Assembly: GCA_049323915.1 (NCBI GenBank)
Contig: JBMOPC010000045.1
Location: forward strand, 43,687-107,686
Source of the DNA: BRHc4a sp049323915
GTDB taxonomy: Bacteria; Bacillota; Desulfotomaculia; Desulfotomaculales; Desulfocucumaceae
Reading direction: 5' to 3'
DNA length: 64,000 nt
A program made the position numbers and the translations under genes. The notes below the pieces were generated by a model. That model was not told the origin of the DNA and ran no database searches. It was given only the letters and a program-made list of their open reading frames with translations. Below, in pieces: positions 58,732 through 64,000 of this stretch. Each line of letters begins with the position of its first letter. Position 1 is the stretch's first letter.

Positions 58732-60366
58732 ATGTCCCAACTGCATAACATGACCGATTACGACAAAACATACGCCGAGTTTAAGCTGGATGTCCCGGAG
58801 TATTTTAATTTTGCCGGGGATGTGCTGGACAAATGGGCAGGAGACCCGGATAAGCTGGCCATGTGGTGGATTGACGACTACGGCAACGAAGCCAAAAAGA
58901 CTTTCCTCGATCTTTGCAACGATTCCCGCAAGGTATGCAACATACTGGCGGCACAAGGAGTGAAGCAGGGCGATGTGGTTATTATCATACTTCCCAGACT
59001 GATTGAGTGGTGGGCTTTAAACATAGCCTGCATCAGGATGGGGGCAGTTATAAGCCCTGGCACCACACAGCTTACAGCAAAGGATATAAAATACCGCTTT
59101 GAAGCCTCGGACGCGGTTTGCATCATTACAGACAACGCCATTGCGCCCAAGGTGGACGAGGTCGTCAATGAATGCCCCACAGTGAAAACTAAAATAATCA
59201 TCGGGGAGCCAAGGGAAGGATGGCTTGACTACGCAGAACTGTTTGAGAAAGCCCCGGGAGAATTCACCACGGCCAGGACCCGGAGCGATGACAACGCAAT
59301 TCTATACTTTACTTCGGGCACTACCGGATACCCGAAGATGACGGTCCACACCCACGCGTCATATCCCATAGGCCACAAGATTACCGGAACCTTCTGGCTT
59401 GACCTCCGTCCTGACGACCTACACTGGAACCTCAGCGACACCGGCTGGGCAAAGGCAGCCTGGAGCTCCTTCTTTGGGCCGTGGAACATGGGCGCAGCAA
59501 TTTTCGTGCACCACTCCAACAGGTTTGACACGAAGAAGACTCTGGAGATACTGGGCAAATACCCCATCACAACCATGTGCGGGGCTCCCACCAACTACCG
59601 CATGCTGGTGCTTGAGGACCTGAAGGCGTACAAGTATCCCACCCTCAGGCACTGTGTGGGCGCCGGCGAGCCGCTGAACCCGGAAGTGATAGAAACCTGG
59701 AAGGACGCCACGGGGCTGACCATCAGAGACGGCTACGGACAGACCGAGACTGTTCTTCTGGCCGGAAGCTTCCCCTGCATAGAGCCACGCTTCGGGTCCA
59801 TGGGCAAGCCATGCCCGGGATTCCAGATCGAGGTAATTGATGAAGACGGCAATATTCTACCTCCCAACAAGGAAGGAGATATAGCCATCAAGGTAAAACC
59901 CGAAAGGCCGGTGGGGCTATTTAAAGAGTATTGGAAAAACCCGGAAAAAACAGCCGGTGTATACCGTGGCGACTGGTACATCACCGGTGACCGGGCTTAC
60001 AAGGATGAGGACGGGTACCTCTGGTTTGTAGGCCGGGCCGATGATGTCATTCTGGCTGCCGGCTATAGAATAGGGCCCTTCGAAGTGGAGAGCGCCCTTT
60101 TAGAGCATGACGCCGTGGCCGAGTCGGCGGTGGTTTCAAGCCCTGACGAGCTCAGGGGAGAGGTGGTCAAAGCCTTTATAGTGCTGGCCCCGGGATATCA
60201 GGGATCGGACAGTCTGGTCAAGGAGCTGCAGGACTACGTCAAGAAAGTGACCGCCCCGTATAAATATCCCAGGAAGATTGAGTTCGTGGAGTCCCTTCCC
60301 AAAACCGTCAGCGGCAAGATCAGGAGGATTGAGCTGCGTGACAAGGAATGGGGAAAGAATAAGTAA
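58732..60366 (+). CDS. Medium-chain acyl-CoA / acetyl-CoA-synthetase-type ligase
   Basis: 544 residues, of the AcsM/acetoacetyl-CoA synthetase-like subgroup: YFNFAGDVLDKWA at the N-terminus, the phosphate loop FTSGTTGYPKMTVHTH near 195, WNLSDTGWAKAAWSSFFGPW, GYGQTETVLLAG near 335, ITGDRAYKDEDGYLWFVGRADDVILAAGYRIGP near 425 and the catalytic Lys in PKTVSGKIRRIELR. The substrate is probably a C4 or longer or branched acid. AAGGAGGG precedes the ATG. A strong terminator follows. Confidence 0.92.
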   Translation: MSQLHNMTDYDKTYAEFKLDVPEYFNFAGDVLDKWAGDPDKLAMWWIDDYGNEAKKTFLDLCNDSRKVCNILAAQGVKQGDVVIIILPRLIEWWALNIACIRMGAVISPGTTQLTAKDIKYRFEASDAVCIITDNAIAPKVDEVVNECPTVKTKIIIGEPREGWLDYAELFEKAPGEFTTARTRSDDNAILYFTSGTTGYPKMTVHTHASYPIGHKITGTFWLDLRPDDLHWNLSDTGWAKAAWSSFFGPWNMGAAIFVHHSNRFDTKKTLEILGKYPITTMCGAPTNYRMLVLEDLKAYKYPTLRHCVGAGEPLNPEVIETWKDATGLTIRDGYGQTETVLLAGSFPCIEPRFGSMGKPCPGFQIEVIDEDGNILPPNKEGDIAIKVKPERPVGLFKEYWKNPEKTAGVYRGDWYITGDRAYKDEDGYLWFVGRADDVILAAGYRIGPFEVESALLEHDAVAESAVVSSPDELRGEVVKAFIVLAPGYQGSDSLVKELQDYVKKVTAPYKYPRKIEFVESLPKTVSGKIRRIELRDKEWGKNK

Positions 60367-60425
60367 GCGCGCAAATAAAATAATAACGAAGTTTTTTTGC
60401 TGAAGTGAGCCGTGTTAACTTTCCA

Positions 60426-60465
60426 GTTGCTTCCCCGGCCGCTGACAATCGGCCGGGGAAGCAAC
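60426..60465 (+). terminator. Very strong terminator
   Basis: GTTGCTTCCCCGGCCG and its exact complement form a 16-bp stem around CTGACAAT, followed by ATTTCCTTTT. Confidence 0.85.
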
Positions 60466-60529
60466 ATTTCCTTTTGGGGCAGGCAAAGTCAGGCCAGACT
60501 TTTTACAGCCGTAAAGGCAGGTGTCGGTA

Positions 60530-61255
60530 TTGGTGGAAGGTATAAAAAGAATTCTTCCGCTCAGCTGGTTTAACAGAGAACGGGTTAATCAGGATGATCC
60601 CAATTATAAAATGCTGGAAAAATATAGGGGTCAGGTCAGGAAAAATGATTACCGGGAAAAAGATGAAATTTACCTGCGGGATTTGAGGATTGTGGTGCTT
60701 GATACAGAAACCACTGGATTAAAGCCCCATGCCGGTGATGAAATCATTTCCATAGGCGCCTGCGTGGTTAAAGACGGCAAAATACTTGCTGAAAACTTTC
60801 ACAAGCTGGTCAACCCTATGCGTTCCATACCCCGTTTTATTACAGAGCTTACGGGAATCAGCGATGAAATGGTCGCCGATGCTCCTGACTTTTGCCCGGT
60901 AGTTTGCGAGTTCCTGGATTACCTGAAGGACAGTGTTTTAGTTGGGCATTCAATAGATTTTGATATCAACTTCCTTAATTACAAGCTGAAGCCGTACAGT
61001 CTCAAAATATGCAACTTTAATTTTGATACGGGAATGATCTCACGGGCTCTATATCCCCAGCTAAAAATACATACACTTGACAGCATACTGTCATCAATGG
61101 GAATAATTCCCGAAGGCAGACATACTGCGCTGGGTGACGCACTGCTTACAGCCAATGTGTTTATAAATTTTCTTAACCGGCTGGAGGAGATGAAAATCAG
61201 GACCTTTTTCGATTTGAGGACATTTATTAAAAACGCAATATTGTACAGATTATAG
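60530..61255 (+). CDS. DnaQ-family 3'-5' exonuclease
   Basis: 241 residues from TTG at 60530 (GTG at 60521 is the alternative). After about 60 variable residues comes a DEDDh exonuclease domain: VVLDTETTGLKPHAGDEIISIG, LVGHSIDFDINFLN, and HTALGDALLTANVF with the catalytic His and Asp. It resembles the DNA polymerase III epsilon-like exonucleases that sit with acetate symporter and cAMP-binding genes in many bacteria, which is the context here. Confidence 0.88.
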   Translation: MVEGIKRILPLSWFNRERVNQDDPNYKMLEKYRGQVRKNDYREKDEIYLRDLRIVVLDTETTGLKPHAGDEIISIGACVVKDGKILAENFHKLVNPMRSIPRFITELTGISDEMVADAPDFCPVVCEFLDYLKDSVLVGHSIDFDINFLNYKLKPYSLKICNFNFDTGMISRALYPQLKIHTLDSILSSMGIIPEGRHTALGDALLTANVFINFLNRLEEMKIRTFFDLRTFIKNAILYRL

Positions 61256-61568
61256 TCCGGCGGGATATGCTTCGGGACCTGATGGGCATACTTTTCTGCT
61301 CCCCCAAAATGTCATTTATCATTTCCCAAATAACTTAATAAAGTGCCGAACAACATTTTTTCACTATATTTACATGCTCAAACGGCGGTAAGCCGTTAGC
61401 CTGCCGCTAAAGCGGGAAAGTTCTGAAATATGTCAATTCACATAATTGCTATACAATTGCGAACACTCATGTGTTATTTTTTTAGGGAAGATATATAGCC
61501 GGATAGGCTGGGGACAATGGAGAACGTATTTTTAGGGGGGATGGGAACAGAGGAAACCGGATGCTTTA
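61256..61568 (+). other. Gap with two adjacent hairpins
   Basis: 313 bases without a gene. AACGGC-GGTAA-GCCGTT (61381-61397) is followed at once by CCGC-TAAA-GCGG (61404-61415). Further on, CACAT...ATGTG (about 61440-61475) encloses two CAATTGC-like words. This may be a control region for the symporter genes; no known riboswitch core is recognised. Confidence 0.35.
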
Positions 61569-61598
61569 TTGCAAAAAAAATCTAGAAGGGGTGAATTT

Positions 61599-61925
61599 AT
61601 GTCCGACAAGACAATCAACTACAAAGACCTTCCGCCTCTGGACAAAGGCGTGACCAACCGTATGTCAAAGGAATTCACTGTTATTGCCTGGCTGTTTGTC
61701 ATTTATGCCTTCTATCTATTTATAGTGCCCATACTGAATTTTACCGCTCCAGATTTTATGAAAATACGTGTGTGGGGCGGCATGTCGCTGACGTGGTTTT
61801 TGACGGCCATAGGGGCCATGATAATGGCCTTTGTGATAGCTGCCGTTCACGTCTATATCTACACCAAGGACTTTTTCATTTCTGAATCTTCATCGGAAAA
61901 AACATCAAAGGGGGCGGGGATGTAA
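61599..61925 (+). CDS. Small membrane partner of the acetate-type symporter
   Basis: 108 residues from the ATG at 61599 (AGAAGGGGTG upstream). A polar N-terminus is followed by two hydrophobic helices (TVIAWLFVIYAFYLFIVPIL and LTWFLTAIGAMIMAFVIAAVHVYIY). It has the position and layout of the DUF485-type or DUF4212-type subunits found directly before ActP-like sodium:solute symporters. It is nine codons shorter than the open frame. Confidence 0.75.
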   Translation: MSDKTINYKDLPPLDKGVTNRMSKEFTVIAWLFVIYAFYLFIVPILNFTAPDFMKIRVWGGMSLTWFLTAIGAMIMAFVIAAVHVYIYTKDFFISESSSEKTSKGAGM

Positions 61926-63482
61926 ATGTGGATATTTGAGCCAAAGTACTTATTCACAATATTTCTTTTGTTAACCATCGTGGTAATCACCTTCGCCACC
62001 CAGAAGTACACCAAGAGCACGGTTAACTTTTACGTGGCCGGCCGGAGCTTTGGCTGGCTGATGAACGGCTCCGCCATCGCCGGCGACTACCTGTCCGCCG
62101 CCACATTCCTTGGGCTGGCCGGGCTGACCTTCGCCTTCGGATACGACGGCATATTCTATACCTTCTGCTTTTCCGCAGGACTTACGCTGCTCACTGTTTT
62201 CGTGGCCGGCCCCCTGAGGAGGTTCGGGGCCTACACTGTGCCGGACTTCCTGGGCCAGCGGTTCCACAGCAAGAGGGCCAGGCTTGTGGCGGTTATAGTG
62301 GTGCTGGCCATTTCAGGTTTTTACGCCGCTCCTCAGATTCTGGGGGCTGCCGCGATTCTGAAGATGTTCTTCGGGACCACGTACTTGACCGGCGTAATAT
62401 TTACCATAGTGGTTATGGTGTTTTACGTCGGAGTCGGCGGCATGAAGGGGACCACCATCAACCAGGCCCTGGAAATCTGGATCCGCTTCGGGGCATTCAT
62501 AATTCTGTTTGCCATGGCCATTTCAGCCGGCCATAACTACGGCAAGATCATGGATGTTCTGGTCAGCTTCAAGGGCGCCATCCCCGACACCGCACAGGTG
62601 GCAGGCAAGGCGGTTATGCACGACGGGGCCAAGTGGGAGTGGACAGGAGGCTACCTGTTCAAGACACTGCCGTCAACCATATCCATACTCTTCGGCCTTA
62701 TTTTCGGTACACTGGGACTTCCGCACATTCTTCTGCGCTTCTACACCAACCCGTCAGCCAGGGAGGCCCGTTACTCCGGGCTTTTCGCCATCGGCATAGC
62801 GTCAACATTTTTCATCCTGGCCCTTTACCTTGGTACTGTGGGCCGTGCGGTTTTCGTGGAGGGCGGACTGAGCGCAGCTTTAGTTAAAAACTTCGCTACC
62901 GGTGGAGTAAACATGGTTATACCCACGCTGGCCGAGGCGCTGGGAGGCAAATGGTTGCTGGGCATAGTGGTGTCGGGCGCCTTTGCGGCGGTGTTCTCCA
63001 ACCTCTCGGGACTGTTTATAGCCAGCACAGGCGCTCTGGGCCACGATATTTACACTTACTTCATCAACCCAAACGCGTCTGAGAAGCAAAAGGTTGCCGC
63101 CGCAAAATGGTCATGTGTTATATGCGGCGTGTTTTACGGCATACTGGGACTGCTGGTGGAAAAGGCCGCCATCGGCCACCTGGTTGGACTCGCCTTCAAC
63201 GTGGCTGCCTCAACCTTCGCGCCGATATTCGTTCTGGGCATCTGGTGGAGGGGCATGACCGAGAAGGGGGCCATCGCCGGACTGCTGGTGGGCCTTATCT
63301 CCTCTCTGTACTTCATCTTCCTGCCGGAGCTGGTGCCCGCAGCCATAAGATACCCTGTTCCGGGACTGTTTACAGTGCCCATGGGATTCCTGGCGGTGTA
63401 CGTTGTCTCCAAGCTTGACGGCATGGTGCCTTCCGACGTCAATGAGTTTATGACCAAGATTCACTCCAAGGAAGTTGTATAA
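61926..63482 (+). CDS. Sodium:solute symporter, acetate/monocarboxylate (ActP) type
   Basis: 518 residues with about 13 helices. The SSS-family motif FYVAGRSFGWLMNGSAIAGDYLSAATFLGLAG near residue 35, the GAYTVPDFLGQRF loop and GVGGMKGTTINQALEIW near 165 are characteristic of acetate/glyoxylate permease ActP. Together with the three acyl-CoA synthetases it suggests uptake and activation of short-chain carboxylic acids. It starts directly after the small partner's stop. Confidence 0.9.
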   Translation: MWIFEPKYLFTIFLLLTIVVITFATQKYTKSTVNFYVAGRSFGWLMNGSAIAGDYLSAATFLGLAGLTFAFGYDGIFYTFCFSAGLTLLTVFVAGPLRRFGAYTVPDFLGQRFHSKRARLVAVIVVLAISGFYAAPQILGAAAILKMFFGTTYLTGVIFTIVVMVFYVGVGGMKGTTINQALEIWIRFGAFIILFAMAISAGHNYGKIMDVLVSFKGAIPDTAQVAGKAVMHDGAKWEWTGGYLFKTLPSTISILFGLIFGTLGLPHILLRFYTNPSAREARYSGLFAIGIASTFFILALYLGTVGRAVFVEGGLSAALVKNFATGGVNMVIPTLAEALGGKWLLGIVVSGAFAAVFSNLSGLFIASTGALGHDIYTYFINPNASEKQKVAAAKWSCVICGVFYGILGLLVEKAAIGHLVGLAFNVAASTFAPIFVLGIWWRGMTEKGAIAGLLVGLISSLYFIFLPELVPAAIRYPVPGLFTVPMGFLAVYVVSKLDGMVPSDVNEFMTKIHSKEVV

Positions 63483-63519
63483 TTACGCTAAAAAGCATAT
63501 TACCCGGTTGATGCAATTA

Positions 63520-63543
63520 GGGCTTGCCTGTGACGGCAAGCCC
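63520..63543 (+). terminator. Terminator after the symporter gene
   Basis: GGGCTTGCC and GGCAAGCCC form a perfect 9-bp stem around TGTGAC. The tail TAAAATTT is weak. Confidence 0.7.
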
Positions 63544-63623
63544 TAAAATTTATACCCGTGATGAAAAAAGAGTGCTATCTTATTAAAAAAATGCTATTTT
63601 TTTAATAAGGAGGTGTTAAAAGG

Positions 63624-64000
63624 ATGCCCAAAACCATAATGGAGTTTTTAAAGACCGTTCCTCCCTTCAGCCTTCTGCCCGAGGAGGTCCTGCTGGGACT
63701 GGCTCCCAAAATCACCATCAAAAACTATCCGCCGGGTTCATATGTGTTCCGGCAGGCCGACAAGAGCCTTGAAACATTGTTTTTGATTTTGAAGGGGTCT
63801 GCGGAGGTTATTGCCACCAATGACAAGGGTGATGAATCCGTTGTGGGGTTCAGGGGGGAGGAAGACTTTTTCGGTGAGACCGGCCTTACGGGGGGACAGT
63901 ATTCGGCTTCCATCAGGGCCAAGGAAGAACTGACCTTATTGCTGATCCCGGGGGATGAAATTGAAGCCCTTATCGGCAGGCACACCAACTTTGCCGGCTA
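63624..64000 (+). CDS. Cyclic-nucleotide-binding domain protein, 5' part (runs off window)
   Basis: The first 125 residues are an N-terminal cNMP-binding beta-barrel: FSLLPEEVLLGLAPKITIKNYPPGSYVFRQ, LFLILKGSAEVIA and EDFFGETGLTGGQYSASIRA, the last corresponding to the phosphate-binding cassette. In similar symporter loci this domain is followed by CBS repeats and a DUF294 nucleotidyltransferase-like domain, but that part is outside the window. The ATG at 63624 has AAGGAGGTG upstream. Confidence 0.88.
   Translation, partial: MPKTIMEFLKTVPPFSLLPEEVLLGLAPKITIKNYPPGSYVFRQADKSLETLFLILKGSAEVIATNDKGDESVVGFRGEEDFFGETGLTGGQYSASIRAKEELTLLLIPGDEIEALIGRHTNFAG

Noticed and set aside
61381..61415. Paired hairpins as a c-di-GMP or other known riboswitch
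   Set aside because: The conserved GEMM core (GGACGCAAAGCC type) is absent and the structure is too small.
1..64000. tRNA-Sec or other tRNA/rRNA genes and selA/selB/selD
   Set aside because: I looked through the intergenic regions and the gene list and found none. The gaps are short and lack a cloverleaf with TTCGA-type arms, although small tRNAs could be missed by eye.

Overview
The window looks like a chromosomal segment of an anaerobic, spore-former-type Firmicute close to the Desulfotomaculum/Pelotomaculum group. The reasons are a GatCAB operon, TRAP (MtrB), a full set of corrinoid methyl-transfer proteins, LeuA-family citrate/homocitrate synthesis, several AMP-forming acyl-CoA synthetases with sigma-54 activators, frequent TTG/GTG starts, strong GGAGG ribosome binding sites and moderate GC. 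Taxonomy is inferred from gene content only; there is no rRNA or tRNA gene in the window.

Layout. 0-5 kb: 3' part of ligA, then gatCAB. 5.3-9.4 kb: four genes of the LeuA/LeuC/LeuD/LeuB superfamily that together read as citrate (or homocitrate) synthase, aconitase and NAD isocitrate dehydrogenase. 9.5-13.2 kb: a free-standing CBM, then a cobalamin riboswitch controlling the cobalt transporter cbiMNQO. 13.3-28.9 kb: a large corrinoid/methyltransferase locus. 29-36.8 kb: a CobD-like aminotransferase, a REP-like inverted pair, and storage or surface polysaccharide genes (GT4 synthase, nucleotidyltransferase-phosphomutase fusion, GH57, DUF4912). 37-53 kb: housekeeping genes (nth, trmL, MoxR/VWA pair, sigma-54 activator, dnaE, mtrB, pfkA, pyk, DedA). 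53-64 kb: three acyl-CoA synthetases, a second sigma-54 activator, an exonuclease and an acetate-type Na+ symporter with its small partner, ending in a truncated cyclic-nucleotide-binding protein.

The most interesting part is 15.8-21.1 kb. Three genes carry an in-frame TGA exactly where homologues in the same locus have a functional cysteine, and each TGA is followed at the right distance by a short G-containing hairpin of bacterial SECIS type. They encode (i) an MtaA/UroD-family corrinoid methyltransferase whose C-terminal zinc-ligand Cys is replaced by Sec and (ii, iii) two thioredoxin-fold proteins with UxxC and UxxG active sites. They sit among six more tiny thioredoxin-like genes with CxxC, CxxG or single-Cys sites, an aquaglyceroporin-like channel, a TSCPD-domain/degenerate phosphoesterase fusion and a CobW GTPase. 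Downstream are a corrinoid protein, a RACo-type reductive activator, an MtrH-like methyltransferase, a Cys-version MtaA, two small paralogous Cys-rich proteins and a QueG-like Fe-S protein. I read this as a selenium-dependent, corrinoid-based demethylation or methyl-transfer system with an unusually large redox-protein set. The substrate is unknown; a small neutral methylated or organometalloid compound entering through the MIP channel is an inference. CbiMNQO, the cob(I)alamin adenosyltransferase and CobD nearby fit a high cobalamin demand. No selA, selB, selC or selD gene lies in the window, so Sec insertion depends on genes elsewhere.
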